Program-made: the position numbers and the translations under genes
Notes under the pieces: generated by a model
What the model was told of the DNA's origin: nothing
The model's database searches: none
What the model saw: only the letters and a program-made list of their open reading frames with translations
Shown here: positions 25,818 through 34,745 of the stretch, one piece after another
How positions within the stretch are numbered: the first letter of the stretch is position 1
Layout of the letters: every line of letters starts with the position of its first letter
Source: Roseibium porphyridii
Lineage (GTDB): Bacteria > Pseudomonadota > Alphaproteobacteria > Rhizobiales > Stappiaceae
Assembly: GCF_026191725.2 (NCBI RefSeq)
Contig: NZ_CP120863.1
Coordinates: 1,406,001-1,470,000, forward strand
DNA length: 64,000 nt
Reading direction: 5' to 3'

Positions 25818-26855
25818 ATGAAAAGACTTCTGATTTCCCTCATGGCGAGCGCCGCCATTGCATCGCCGGTCATGGCAGAAAGCCTGTCTGTTGTCGGCAG
25901 CTGGTCGAGCCTACCGCTGCACAAGGAGTATGAAGCTCCGTTCTGGCAGGCCACATTGCCCGAAGCCTCTGGTGGCAACCTCCAGACAACGGTGACCACT
26001 CACAACCAGATGAACCTTGGTGTCGGTGAAGTCTTTCGTCTGTTGGGCCAGGGTGTTTTTGATGTCGGCATGACCGTTGGCGACTACGCTGTCGCTGATG
26101 CCCCGGAACTTGAGGGCCTTGATGTGCCGCTGGTTGCCATGTCCGCCGACAAGGCCGAAGCGGCGGTGAAAGCCGCGCGGCCGATGATCGACGAAATATT
26201 TGCCAAACGCTTCAATTCCAAGGTTCTGGCGATTGCGCCTTATCCGCCACAGGTCGTTTTCTGCAATGCTGAAGTCGGGTCACTCGATGATCTGAAAGGA
26301 TTGAAGGTCCGTGCCTCAGGACGCATGACGGCCAAGTTCCTGGAGGCTCTGGGAGCAGAGGGTATTACGGTTTCCTTTTCCGAGGTGCCAGGAGCGCTGC
26401 AAAAGGGTGTGGTCGACTGTGCCGTGACCGGAGCCGGTTCGGGCTACAGCGCAGGCTGGTGGGAAGTCACGACGCATCTTTTGCCGATACCCCTTGGAGG
26501 CTGGGATCCGGTGGTAACGGCGATGAACATGGACAAATGGGAGTCGCTTGACGCCGACACCCAAGCACTGATCGAAAAGGAAATTGCCGAGAAATTTGAA
26601 GCACCTGCATGGTCGACTGCAGAAGGTGCGCTTGCCAACGACATCGCCTGTCTGACGGGCAAAGGCGAATGCGCGTCAGGCGACAGCCGCAATCTGGTAC
26701 TGGTTGAGGCAAGCGACGGGGACATAGAAAAAGCGCGTGAAATCCTCCAATCAGAAGTATTGCCGGAATGGGCTGAACGGGCGGGTGGTGACTGGGCTGC
26801 ACGCTGGAACCAAAGTGTTGGCGCTGTTGTCGGCGTGACGATCAAAACCAACTAA
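25818..26855 (+). CDS. dctP: TRAP transporter substrate-binding protein (DUF1445 operon)
   Basis: The 345-residue periplasmic protein has a short signal peptide (MKRLLISLMASAAIASPVMA) and a DctP-type fold. GLKVRASGRMTAKFLEALGA carries the conserved Arg, followed by EVPGALQKGVVDCAVTGAGSGY. Compared with the first TRAP binding protein it is divergent around the ligand pocket (WSSLPLHKEYEAPFW) and has two Cys near residues 275-285 (CLTGKGEC) that may form a disulfide. The start follows GGAGAGGA. It delivers an unknown carboxylate to the DctQM pair that follows. Confidence 0.85.
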   Translation: MKRLLISLMASAAIASPVMAESLSVVGSWSSLPLHKEYEAPFWQATLPEASGGNLQTTVTTHNQMNLGVGEVFRLLGQGVFDVGMTVGDYAVADAPELEGLDVPLVAMSADKAEAAVKAARPMIDEIFAKRFNSKVLAIAPYPPQVVFCNAEVGSLDDLKGLKVRASGRMTAKFLEALGAEGITVSFSEVPGALQKGVVDCAVTGAGSGYSAGWWEVTTHLLPIPLGGWDPVVTAMNMDKWESLDADTQALIEKEIAEKFEAPAWSTAEGALANDIACLTGKGECASGDSRNLVLVEASDGDIEKAREILQSEVLPEWAERAGGDWAARWNQSVGAVVGVTIKTN

Positions 26856-26870
26856 GGCCGGAGTGAACAG

Positions 26871-27419
26871 GTGGCGGAGACGGCATTCAATTTGTTGAAA
26901 CGGGCGAACCGACTGGTTGCGATTTCGGTCGGCGTTCTGTTTCTCCTGTGCGCAGGGCTCGTCCTTGCCGATATCCTGCTCCGTCGCCTTGGCGCTTCCC
27001 TGGGCGGAACCGATGAAATCTCAGGCTATGTCATGGCGATAGGCACAGCCTGGGGCATGGCCTTTGGACTGGTTGAACTGTCACATGTCAGGATCGACTT
27101 TCTAAGGCGCGCCATCGGCATTCCGAAATGGCGAATGATACTGGACCTGGTGTCGTTGCTGGCTCTGGCCGGAACGATCACGATCGTGGCATTACAGTGC
27201 TGGCCGGTGGTGGAAACCACGCTGCGCAACGGGTCTCGAGCCAACACACCGCTTGAAACGCCATTGGCGCTTGTTCAGGTGCCGTGGTTTGCCGGTTGGA
27301 TATGGTTTGCGTTAACCGCCTGGCTGACCTTTCTCTGCGCACTTGCGCTGGTCTATCAGGGCAATTTTTCAAGATCGGAGCAAGTCATTGGTGTCTTTCC
27401 GGAAAGTGAGGCGGTCTGA
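26871..27419 (+). CDS. dctQ: TRAP transporter small permease (DUF1445 operon)
   Basis: The 182-residue membrane protein has four hydrophobic helices (about 18-40, 52-70, 90-112 and 138-160) and the DctQ loop GLVELSHVRIDFLRRAIG. Its start is GTG 26871, spaced correctly behind GGAGTGAACAG; there is no suitable ATG. The stop overlaps the dctM ATG, so translation is coupled. Confidence 0.85.
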   Translation: MAETAFNLLKRANRLVAISVGVLFLLCAGLVLADILLRRLGASLGGTDEISGYVMAIGTAWGMAFGLVELSHVRIDFLRRAIGIPKWRMILDLVSLLALAGTITIVALQCWPVVETTLRNGSRANTPLETPLALVQVPWFAGWIWFALTAWLTFLCALALVYQGNFSRSEQVIGVFPESEAV

Positions 27420-28702
27420 TGCTTGCGTTTGTCTCAGTCGGGCTTCTGGCACTCTTGTCCCTGTCCATACCGGTCGGAATTGTCCTGTTTCTTCTGGGTT
27501 TCGGCATAGACCAGTTCTTTACGCCCTTTCCGCTGATGCGCGGACTAGGCTCGATGGTCTGGTCAACATCGGAAAATGCGGCTCTGATCGCCATTCCGTT
27601 TTTTGTGCTTCTAGGGGAGGTCCTGGTCAGAACCGGAATTGCCGCACGGACATATTCAGCGCTTGACCGCTGGGTGTCCTGGCTTCCGGGAGGTCTGGTA
27701 CATGCCAATGTGGCGACCGCGACCATGTTTTCCGCAACGTCCGGATCGTCCGTCGCAACCGCCGCGACCGTTGCAACGGTTGCCATGCCGCAGGCGGACC
27801 GTCTTGGCTATGATCCGAAACTGTTTTCCGGCGCGATTGCAGCCGGTGGCACTCTCGGCATCATGATCCCACCGTCGATCAATCTGATTGTCTATGGGTT
27901 CCTGACACAGACTTCGATCCCGCAGCTTTTCCTTGCTGGGCTTTTGCCCGGCATTTTGCTGGCGCTCGGCTTCATCGTTGTCACTGCATTTGTGTGCATG
28001 GTCAAACCAGAACTCGGGGGTGCGCGCAGGACCTTTCCCCTGATTGAGATGCTGAAAGGGCTTGCCGACCTTCTGCCGATTATCCTGCTGTTTTCGGCCA
28101 TCATCGGATCCATCTACAAGGGCTGGGCAACGCCGACGGAAGCAGCCTCTGTCGGTGTCGCCGGGGCACTGGCAATTGCCTTGCTCTTTGGCGGCCTCAA
28201 TATCCGAATGATCGGGGCCGCACTGATTGGCACCGTGAAGGTGACGGCAATGATCATGCTGGTGGTGATCGGAGCTTCTTTCCTGAATTTCACCCTGTCA
28301 GCGGCTGGCCTGTCGCAAGAGCTTCGTGGATTTCTGGAAGGTCTCGGCTTCAATCCGCTCTGGACGCTGCTTGTGATCGTGCTGATGTATGTCGTGCTTG
28401 GGTTTTTCATCGAAACCTTGTCATTGATGGTGATCACCATCCCGATTGTCGTGCCGATCGTCACCGCGCTTGGCTATGATCCGGTCTGGTTCGGAATTCT
28501 GATGATCGTGCTGATCGAAATGGCTCTGATCACACCACCGGTTGGTCTCAATCTCTTCGTAGTTCAAGGCGCGCGTCGTGGTGGCTCAATTGCCGAGGTC
28601 ATGATCGGCGCAGTCCCCTATGTACTGGCCATGCTGGCTATGGTTATCGCCTTGATCGCACTTCCGGATCTTGCGCTTTTCCTGCCAAAGGCGATGAATT
28701 GA
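27419..28702 (+). CDS. dctM: TRAP transporter large permease (DUF1445 operon)
   Basis: The 427-residue protein has about twelve membrane segments with DctM signatures: SATSGSSVATAATVATVAMPQADRLGY, GGTLGIMIPPSINLIVYGFL and IEMALITPPVGLNLFVVQG. It is the transport subunit for the acid captured by the preceding DctP protein. It ends the operon; the next gene follows after 143 bases in which I see no clear terminator. Confidence 0.92.
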   Translation: MLAFVSVGLLALLSLSIPVGIVLFLLGFGIDQFFTPFPLMRGLGSMVWSTSENAALIAIPFFVLLGEVLVRTGIAARTYSALDRWVSWLPGGLVHANVATATMFSATSGSSVATAATVATVAMPQADRLGYDPKLFSGAIAAGGTLGIMIPPSINLIVYGFLTQTSIPQLFLAGLLPGILLALGFIVVTAFVCMVKPELGGARRTFPLIEMLKGLADLLPIILLFSAIIGSIYKGWATPTEAASVGVAGALAIALLFGGLNIRMIGAALIGTVKVTAMIMLVVIGASFLNFTLSAAGLSQELRGFLEGLGFNPLWTLLVIVLMYVVLGFFIETLSLMVITIPIVVPIVTALGYDPVWFGILMIVLIEMALITPPVGLNLFVVQGARRGGSIAEVMIGAVPYVLAMLAMVIALIALPDLALFLPKAMN

Positions 28703-28845
28703 GCCGGTCTAGAGCGTGCGAGCGGGGGCGACGCGTTTCCGCAAAAGACCTTACGTCGCGAAAAGCACTTGTCTTGGTCGGCCTTTCCACCAATGATGTT
28801 CCCAGGTGTCATTCAAGCTGAACCTTGAAGCGGAACATAATACTC

Positions 28846-30387
28846 ATGCGTTTGCGGCAAGTCCCAGACAGGTTCCGGCTGCTTTTGCGGCTGCGGACAT
28901 CCTTCGGGCATTGCGTCCTGTTGATACTGGCGCTGTGCACGGCCACCTTTGTCTATGCCTCGACAGATCCGTTCGCGGAACGCCGCATGGCCTTGGTGGT
29001 CGGCATTTCCAGCTATCAGAATGCGCCGGATCTATACAACACGACCAGAGACGGCCGGCTGATCGCCGATACGCTGAATGAGCTGAACTTCAGGGTGGCG
29101 GAACACTTCGATATCGGACTGGCCGAATTCAAGGAGCTGCTAGAGAGGTTTTCGTTTGAAGCGGAAACCGCGGATGTCGCTCTTGTTTATTTTGCCGGCC
29201 ACGGAGTTGAGGTCGGTGGGCGCAATTTTCTTGTGCCCTCGGACGCAGATTCGGCTAATCGACAACGGGTTGCAGATACTTCCGTCTCACTGGATGAAAT
29301 TTTGCAGGCGGTCGACAAGGCGCGCCAACTCCGGATTGTAATCCTGGATTCCTGCCGCAACGATCCCTTTGCCGACGGGGACGCCACGGAAACCCTGACG
29401 GTCAATACAAGCGCAAGACAGGGGCTTGCACCGGCCTCGCCCGAACGCGGTACACTTGTCGCCTATGCAGCTGAAGCCGGGAAGGTTGCGTTGGATGGTG
29501 CTGGCGACAACAGTCCTTTTGCGCTGGCTCTCGCACAGACCCTGAAGGTTCAGGATCTGGAAATAGGTCTGGCATTTCGGCAGGTCCGCGATAGCGTTCT
29601 CAAGGCAACCGCAAACGCGCAAGAGCCACACACATACGGATCCCTTTCCGGCAAACCCTATTTTCTGGCGGGCGGTAGCCAGGAAGTGAATGCGCTTGCA
29701 GCCTCAGCACGGCGGGATGCCTGGGGACGGCTGGAAGTGGACCAGGAAGATCAGTTGCAGGCGGCTGCGCGCGAGGGCGACAGCAGAGCGCTCAAAGGTC
29801 TTGCCTATATGCGTTTGAATCCGAACGAAGATCGCTATGATCCGAGCCGTGCAGCAGCCTTGTTGAAGACGGCTGCAGAAGCCGGTGACCCCGAAGCGAT
29901 GTTTGAGCTCGCACGCATGTATGAACGTGGAATTGGCGTTGAGCAGGATGTCGACAAGGCATTGGAATTGTTCCGCAAGTCTGCCGACGAAGACTTTGCA
30001 GATGCGATCAATGACCTTGGCTTTCTCTACTATCAGGGCGGGCTGGGTGTAACGCGGGACCCGAAGAAGGCCATTGAAATGTTCGGGCGGGCAGCAGACC
30101 GGCGGCACCCTGAAGCGATGTTCAACTATGCCGCCCTGATCGATGACGGAGTTGTGGACGGCAAACAGCCAGATGACGCGGCTGAGTTTCTCTATAGAGC
30201 GCTTAGATCCGGCAATGAAGAAGTGCTCAACCAGCTTTCGGAAAATCCGAAAATGTTCAAGGCTGCGACACGACGGTCTCTGCAGCGCAAGCTGTCGGAG
30301 CGCGCTTTCTACAGTGGATCGATAGATGGTCAATTTGGGCCGCAAACCAAGCGTAGCCTGCGCAAGGCTTACGGATTGTCAGAATAA
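28846..30387 (+). CDS. Caspase-like (peptidase C14) protein with Sel1 repeats and peptidoglycan-binding-like tail
   Basis: The protein (about 513 residues from ATG 28846; a TTG at 28825 is an alternative) begins with a basic stretch and one hydrophobic helix (CVLLILALCTATFVYA, about 23-38), a signal peptide or anchor. A caspase-like p20 domain follows: MALVVGISSYQ, the catalytic His at about 119 in YFAGHGVEVGG, and Cys at about 170 in ILDSCRNDPF. Residues about 313-458 hold Sel1/TPR-like repeats (AMFELARMYERGIGVEQD, FADAINDLGFLYYQGGLG). The end (about 475-513, SGSIDGQFGPQTKRSLRKAYG) is a peptidoglycan-binding-like fold. Family peptidases cut after basic residues. Periplasmic location is inferred, and the gene appears monocistronic. 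Confidence 0.85.
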   Translation: MRLRQVPDRFRLLLRLRTSFGHCVLLILALCTATFVYASTDPFAERRMALVVGISSYQNAPDLYNTTRDGRLIADTLNELNFRVAEHFDIGLAEFKELLERFSFEAETADVALVYFAGHGVEVGGRNFLVPSDADSANRQRVADTSVSLDEILQAVDKARQLRIVILDSCRNDPFADGDATETLTVNTSARQGLAPASPERGTLVAYAAEAGKVALDGAGDNSPFALALAQTLKVQDLEIGLAFRQVRDSVLKATANAQEPHTYGSLSGKPYFLAGGSQEVNALAASARRDAWGRLEVDQEDQLQAAAREGDSRALKGLAYMRLNPNEDRYDPSRAAALLKTAAEAGDPEAMFELARMYERGIGVEQDVDKALELFRKSADEDFADAINDLGFLYYQGGLGVTRDPKKAIEMFGRAADRRHPEAMFNYAALIDDGVVDGKQPDDAAEFLYRALRSGNEEVLNQLSENPKMFKAATRRSLQRKLSERAFYSGSIDGQFGPQTKRSLRKAYGLSE

Positions 30388-30681
30388 CTCGCGGCGATCA
30401 AACGGCTTTGGCCAGGCGGTGAAAATTGCCGCAGAGTAATCTTTTTGATATCGTGTATTAGGGTTTTTCGATCTAATAAAAATTGAATACTCTTTTTGAT
30501 GACGCTCAATGCAGTCTCTGGCGGAAGGCAATATTTCAGCCTGAAGGTGTTTCGCCTATCGTCATTTGTTTTGTGTGCTTCGGCGTGTCCAGTTAACTGA
30601 CTTGTTCTCCGTATTTATGACTTGAGATTAAACAAGTCACAGTATTTGGAAGTTTGTTAAGACAATTCTCAGGGGGTGAAA

Positions 30682-31365
30682 ATGATTGATAAACAATGCC
30701 TGAATGGCGTGATTGCCTGTCTTTTGGCAGGACAGTTGGCAGCAATGTCGGTTCTCCCGGCAGGTGCTGCTGTTTCTCCACGCGACGCAAACCATGAAAA
30801 GGTCAAGACTGAGCGTCTGGGTAACTACATCCTGCTTGCTCAGTATAATGATTCCTATTCCGATTCTTCGCCGGAAGATCGGACCAGTTACACCGGCGAC
30901 AATGAGCGGGACCCGAGGCTTGCCGCAACAGGCGGCTATAGCGACACAGTTACGCGAGGTGTTGCCAGGCTGATTGTCGATGGCGGCAAGGAGTGTGAGA
31001 ACGATACGCGCCCTGAATACCGTCTCGACTGCCTGGCCGTGAACTTCGGCCGAATTGCATCAACCATTGAGCGGCGTCCCAATTACCAGCAAGCCGGGCA
31101 GGAGCTTAGAAGACTGTCGCGGAAACTGAAGGCGATCCGGACGAAATATGCGGACCCGGCAGCTCCGAAAGTCACAAAGAAGCGGCGCACCTATCGGGCT
31201 GTTTCAAAAGCAAACCTGGCGCAGGCGAACCGTGAAGCGGCAGCTGCGATCGACGAGACGGTCACCAAACTACTGCGTTCAGCTGGGAACTCGGAAAAGC
31301 GGAAGACCCACTACGCCCAGATCGCAACGGCAGTTGGCTCAACCAAGAGGCTGCTGAGGTCCTGA
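30682..31365 (+). CDS. Exported protein of unknown function
   Basis: The 227-residue protein has a likely signal peptide (LNGVIACLLAGQLAAMSVLPAGAAV, cleavage after about 29) and then a soluble, basic, helix-rich domain. I recognise no family. GGKECENDTRPEYRLDCLAVNFGRIA contains two Cys that could form a disulfide. The C-terminal half is Lys/Arg/Ala-rich (LRRLSRKLKAIRTKY, LAQANREAAAAIDETVTKLL). AGGGGG sits 5 bases before ATG 30682; the GTG at 30676 overlaps that site and is less likely. A 294-base AT-rich upstream region with two CTTTTTGAT repeats separates it from the caspase-like gene, so it has its own promoter. Confidence 0.65.
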   Translation: MIDKQCLNGVIACLLAGQLAAMSVLPAGAAVSPRDANHEKVKTERLGNYILLAQYNDSYSDSSPEDRTSYTGDNERDPRLAATGGYSDTVTRGVARLIVDGGKECENDTRPEYRLDCLAVNFGRIASTIERRPNYQQAGQELRRLSRKLKAIRTKYADPAAPKVTKKRRTYRAVSKANLAQANREAAAAIDETVTKLLRSAGNSEKRKTHYAQIATAVGSTKRLLRS

Positions 31366-31446
31366 TCGGCAGGCACCTGCTTGACCGAGTTAACGTTCGA
31401 CTCAAGATGGCGGGGACACTCCATGAGAGGATCTTTGATGCCGTTA

Positions 31447-31484
31447 AAACAAAAAAGCGGGCGCCCAAGGCGCCCGCATTCTTT
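31447..31484. terminator. Bidirectional terminator between the exported-protein gene and the ABC operon
   Basis: GCGGGCGCC (31457-31465) pairs with GGCGCCCGC (31469-31477) around a 3-base loop. An A-rich run precedes it and ATTCTTTT follows. It can stop transcripts from both convergent sides. Confidence 0.88.
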
Positions 31485-31506
31485 TGTCCGTTGTGAGACC
31501 AGTTTT

Positions 31507-32298
31507 TTACACGGTTCCTCCGAGGGATCCTTCGAGTTGAGCGAGTTCCTGTCCGCCAGCCATCAATTCCTGGAGTTCTTCTGCCTTGATGTCTCCGCGC
31601 TCGGCTGTTCCGAGGGTTTTCCCGCGGTTGAGCACGGTAAACCGGTCTCCGACGGCCATGGCATGGCGGACATTGTGGGTGATGAAGACAACGCCGATGC
31701 CCTTTTTGCGGACCTTGTCGATTGTGGCGAGCACATTGGAGGTCTGTCGCACACCGAGGGCGGATGTCGGCTCATCGAGAATGAGCACCTTTGCCCCGAA
31801 ATAAACCGCCCTGGAAATGGCGACCGTCTGGCGTTCCCCGCCCGACAGGGTGCCAACAGCCTGGTCGGGCGAGCGCAGGTGAATGCCCATCTTGGCCATC
31901 TCGGCCATGGTGACCTCGTTGGCCTCGGCAAAGTCGAAGAACTTGAACGGGCCGACGCTCTTTCTGGGCTCGCGGCCCATCCAGAAGTTCCGGGTCACCG
32001 ACATCAGCGGGATCATCGCCAGATCCTGGTACACCGTGGCAATGCCGGCCTCCATGGCATCGCGGGGCGTTGAGAAGGCCATCTCCTTGCCGTCGATCAG
32101 GATCTTGCCGCGGGTGGGCTTGTGCACACCGGACATGGTCTTGATGAAGGTGGACTTGCCGGCGCCGTTGTCGCCGAGCAGGCAATGGCATTCGCCGGCC
32201 TTGACGGAGACGGAGACGCCGTTGAGAGCAATCACCGGCCCGAAATGCTTCTCGATGTCGACCAGTTCGATCAGGGGAGCTGTGTTTGCATCGGGCAT
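31507..32298 (-). CDS. Sugar ABC transporter ATP-binding protein (FrcA type)
   Basis: The 263-residue ATPase is a single nucleotide-binding domain of the ribose/fructose class: Walker [10 protein letters not shown]-loop YQDLAMIP, signature LSGGERQ, Walker [12 protein letters not shown], and switch His in [10 protein letters not shown]. It lacks the second half found in RbsA-like proteins, matching FrcA of Sinorhizobium. AGGAGA precedes ATG 32298. It is the last gene of the binding protein-permease-ATPase operon and ends at a bidirectional terminator. It powers uptake of a monosaccharide or cyclitol. Confidence 0.92.
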   Translation of the reverse strand: MPDANTAPLIELVDIEKHFGPVIALNGVSVSVKAGECHCLLGDNGAGKSTFIKTMSGVHKPTRGKILIDGKEMAFSTPRDAMEAGIATVYQDLAMIPLMSVTRNFWMGREPRKSVGPFKFFDFAEANEVTMAEMAKMGIHLRSPDQAVGTLSGGERQTVAISRAVYFGAKVLILDEPTSALGVRQTSNVLATIDKVRKKGIGVVFITHNVRHAMAVGDRFTVLNRGKTLGTAERGDIKAEELQELMAGGQELAQLEGSLGGTV

Positions 32299-32299
32299 C

Positions 32300-33433
32300 T
32301 CAACGTTCTCCTGTGATCATGCGGCGGATATAGGTGTTGAGGATCACGGCAAGCAGCAGGATCACCCCGAGGAACACTCTGAAGAGCGAACTCTCCACGC
32401 CGGCAAAGAACAGGCCCTGCTGGACGACGCCGAAGATCAGCGCGCCAAGGGCGGCCCCGATGACCGAGCCGTAGCCGCCGGTCAGAAGCGCACCGCCGAT
32501 CACCACGGAGATGATCGCCTCGAACTCCTTCAACAGACCGCGGTCGGCGGCCGCCGAGCCGAACTCCATCACCTGACAGGTGGCAAAGACGGTGGCGCAG
32601 AAGGCAGTGAACATGAACATGGAGATCTTCACCCGGCTGACCGGCACACCGACATAGCGGGCGGCCTGGGCATCCCCGCCGGAGGCAAAGATCCAGTTGC
32701 CGAAGCGGGTGCGGGTCAGAAGAATGTGGCCGAAGATGATGAGGGCAATGGCCCAGATCATCAGCATGGGAATGCCCTCGACCACGGGCAGACCGGCCTT
32801 GGGGCCGGCCACGAAGGTGCCGACAAGGCCCAGATCCGCCAGCCAGACGAACACTCCGGAAAAGACCTTGCCGCCGAACAGCCAGGCGATCGGGTCGCCC
32901 TCGGCAACATCCTTGACGCCGCCGATGATGGTCTTGCGGGTGGTGGCAATGGCAATGAAGATCGTCAGCCCGCGCAGGATATAGAGGAAGGCGAGCGTGA
33001 CGATGAAGGAGGGCAGGCCGGTCTTGATGACCAGATAGCCGTTGAGGGCGCCAATGCAAAGGGACAGGGCGAAGGCGACCAGAATGGCGAACCAGACGGG
33101 AAAGCCCCATTGCACGCTCATGAGAGCGATGATGATGCCGGAAAACCCGATCATGGAGCCGACGGACAGGTCGAACTCGCCGGCGATCATCAACAGGCAG
33201 GCGCCGACAGCGATGATGGCGAACTGGGCAGAAACGGTGCCCCAGTTGATGATGCCTTCGGCGGCGAACATGCCGCTGTCGCTGGCTATGCCGAGGAAGA
33301 ACATGAATACGAGAATGGTGCCGCAAATGGCGCCGAGCTCTGGGCGGATCAACGCCTTGCGCATGCGAGACATCTCGCGGACGCGTTCGTCTTTCTCTGG
33401 TTCTGGTGGGGCTGCCGTTTGGGTCTCAGCCAT
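32300..33433 (-). CDS. Sugar ABC transporter permease (RbsC/FrcC type)
   Basis: The 377-residue membrane protein has about ten helices and RbsC-family motifs: [43 protein letters not shown], and the conserved GGAALTGG-type stretch [23 protein letters not shown]. An unusually long cytoplasmic N-terminus of about 45 residues ([20 protein letters not shown]) precedes the first helix. AGGAGG lies just before its ATG. It forms the homodimeric channel for the binding protein encoded 194 bases upstream. A strong antisense open frame of over 500 codons overlaps it but is an effect of biased codon use. Confidence 0.92.
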   Translation of the reverse strand: MAETQTAAPPEPEKDERVREMSRMRKALIRPELGAICGTILVFMFFLGIASDSGMFAAEGIINWGTVSAQFAIIAVGACLLMIAGEFDLSVGSMIGFSGIIIALMSVQWGFPVWFAILVAFALSLCIGALNGYLVIKTGLPSFIVTLAFLYILRGLTIFIAIATTRKTIIGGVKDVAEGDPIAWLFGGKVFSGVFVWLADLGLVGTFVAGPKAGLPVVEGIPMLMIWAIALIIFGHILLTRTRFGNWIFASGGDAQAARYVGVPVSRVKISMFMFTAFCATVFATCQVMEFGSAAADRGLLKEFEAIISVVIGGALLTGGYGSVIGAALGALIFGVVQQGLFFAGVESSLFRVFLGVILLLAVILNTYIRRMITGER

Positions 33434-33576
33434 GGTGTCCTCCTGCGTGCCGGTGTGGCCGGCCGCCTTGAGAAGCAGGAAAGGCCCGCTCCCATGCGGC
33501 CCGGCCGCAGAACAATGTTCTGGATGAAGCGCGCTCGACTTCGACTAAGGAGCGCCTGGGTTACGTTCTTGAGAAG

Positions 33577-33601
33577 GGAGAGGCGGGGAAACCGCCTCTC
33601 C
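33577..33601 (-). other. Hairpin after the binding-protein gene
   Basis: GGAGAGGCGG (33577-33586) pairs perfectly with CCGCCTCTCC (33592-33601) around a 5-base loop, 26 bases past the binding-protein stop and inside the spacer before the permease gene. With no T-run it is probably an mRNA-stabilising or partial-attenuation element. Confidence 0.7.
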
Positions 33602-33627
33602 AGTCGACCGCTCGGGCGGCCACTGCC

Positions 33628-34569
33628 TTAGCGGTACTCGCCGGCGAATTCTTCAACCTTCGCCAGAGCGTCCTTGGTGATGAAGCCCGGGCCGGAGTTG
33701 ATGTTGTTGCCCGGAAGCACACCATAGCGCTGGTAGTTGGCCAGAACGATCACCGGCAGGTAGGCCTGCAGGAACGGCTGCTGGTCAATGCCCCACTGAA
33801 TGGTGCCGTCCTTGATCGCCTTGACGATCTCGGTGCCCAGATCAAAGGTGCCGAAGTAGATGTCGCCGGCCTTGCCCATTTCCTGAAGCGCCTGGATGGT
33901 CGGGTCCGCGGAGGTCGGGCCGAGCGTCAGGACAGCTTCCGTGTCCGGGTTGGCCAGAAGATACGCCTTGACCTTGTTCTTGATCTCGGCCGGATCCTGG
34001 CCACTGTCGATCATGCTGGTGCCCAGATCCACACCCAGACCGTCGGCAAAGCCGCGGCAGCGCTCGCCAACCACAGGGTTGGAGACAACGTGGTTGACAC
34101 ACAGGAACGAGCCAACGCCATCACGCTTGGCGCGCTGACCGGCTGCAAGACCGGCATCATACTCAGGCTGGCCGACATACATCAGCGCACCGACATCGGC
34201 TGCCTGCTCAGGCGTGCCGGAGTTGATGATGATCACGGGAACACCCTTGGCAACCGCATTCTGGATCGGTCCGGACAGAACGTCAGGATCGGCAAGCGTG
34301 GTGATGATGCCATCCGGGTTGGACGCAGCCGTCTGCTCGATGATGCGCGCCATGTCGGCAATGTCGCCTGTCGGCGGATTGCGATACTCAACCTCTGCTC
34401 CAACCTGCTCGCCAGCAAGTGCAAGGCCGTTCTTGATCGTGTTCCACCAGCTGTCGCTGTCAGGCGCATGGCTCACAAGAACAAAACGCTCGCCGTCCGC
34501 AACTGCCGATCCGCTCACACCCGTAAACGCAATGGCGGCCGTCGCAAGCGCAATCAATGTCTTCTTCAT
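33628..34569 (-). CDS. Sugar ABC transporter substrate-binding protein (ribose/fructose type)
   Basis: The 313-residue periplasmic protein has a signal peptide (MKKTLIALATAAIAFTGVSG, cleavage after AVA/D near 24). A PBP1-type sugar-binding fold follows, with DSDSWWNTIKNGLALAGEQVG, GVPVIIINSGTPEQAADVGAL and VLTLGPTSADPTIQAL. GGGAGG lies just before ATG 34569; an upstream frame extension is rejected because it would run through the operator. The first gene of the transporter operon, it is transcribed away from a LacI gene with a perfect palindrome between them. Given the inositol genes downstream of that regulator, inositol or a related cyclitol is the leading ligand guess; fructose or ribose is also possible. 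Confidence 0.9.
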   Translation of the reverse strand: MKKTLIALATAAIAFTGVSGSAVADGERFVLVSHAPDSDSWWNTIKNGLALAGEQVGAEVEYRNPPTGDIADMARIIEQTAASNPDGIITTLADPDVLSGPIQNAVAKGVPVIIINSGTPEQAADVGALMYVGQPEYDAGLAAGQRAKRDGVGSFLCVNHVVSNPVVGERCRGFADGLGVDLGTSMIDSGQDPAEIKNKVKAYLLANPDTEAVLTLGPTSADPTIQALQEMGKAGDIYFGTFDLGTEIVKAIKDGTIQWGIDQQPFLQAYLPVIVLANYQRYGVLPGNNINSGPGFITKDALAKVEEFAGEYR

Positions 34570-34658
34570 TAGTTCCTCCCAATTTTCAGGCTTTCTACAA
34601 TCCCGGAATTTATCCTCGAGACCGTGCCTGCTGGTAGACAAGCACAGCACCAGAGAAA

Positions 34659-34674
34659 TTGCAACCGGTTGCAA
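34659..34674. promoter_or_regulatory. LacI-family operator, site A
   Basis: TTGCAACCGGTTGCAA is a perfect 16-base palindrome between the divergent binding-protein and LacI genes. A 15/16 copy is at 39031-39046 between the divergent dehydrogenase and iolD genes. Confidence 0.8.
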
Positions 34675-34679
34675 AAAAA

Positions 34680-34707
34680 TTGACGCGGTCTGGCATTCGT
34701 GTAGGTT
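34680..34707 (+). promoter_or_regulatory. Possible promoter of the LacI-family gene
   Basis: TTGACG at 34680 and TAGGTT at 34702 are spaced 16 bases apart, 5 bases downstream of operator A. A transcript from here would start near 34714 and supports the TTG start at 34746 rather than one inside the operator. Confidence 0.4.
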
Positions 34708-34745
34708 TTCCGAAGGATGAGGACCAACTGGGCTGGGGCTGGAAT

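Noticed and set aside
31883..33631. Plus-strand reading frame of 582 codons, Asp/Gly/His-rich
   Set aside because: It is antisense to well-conserved ABC permease and ATPase genes; low-complexity composition shows it is a by-product of strong G/C-ending codon bias.
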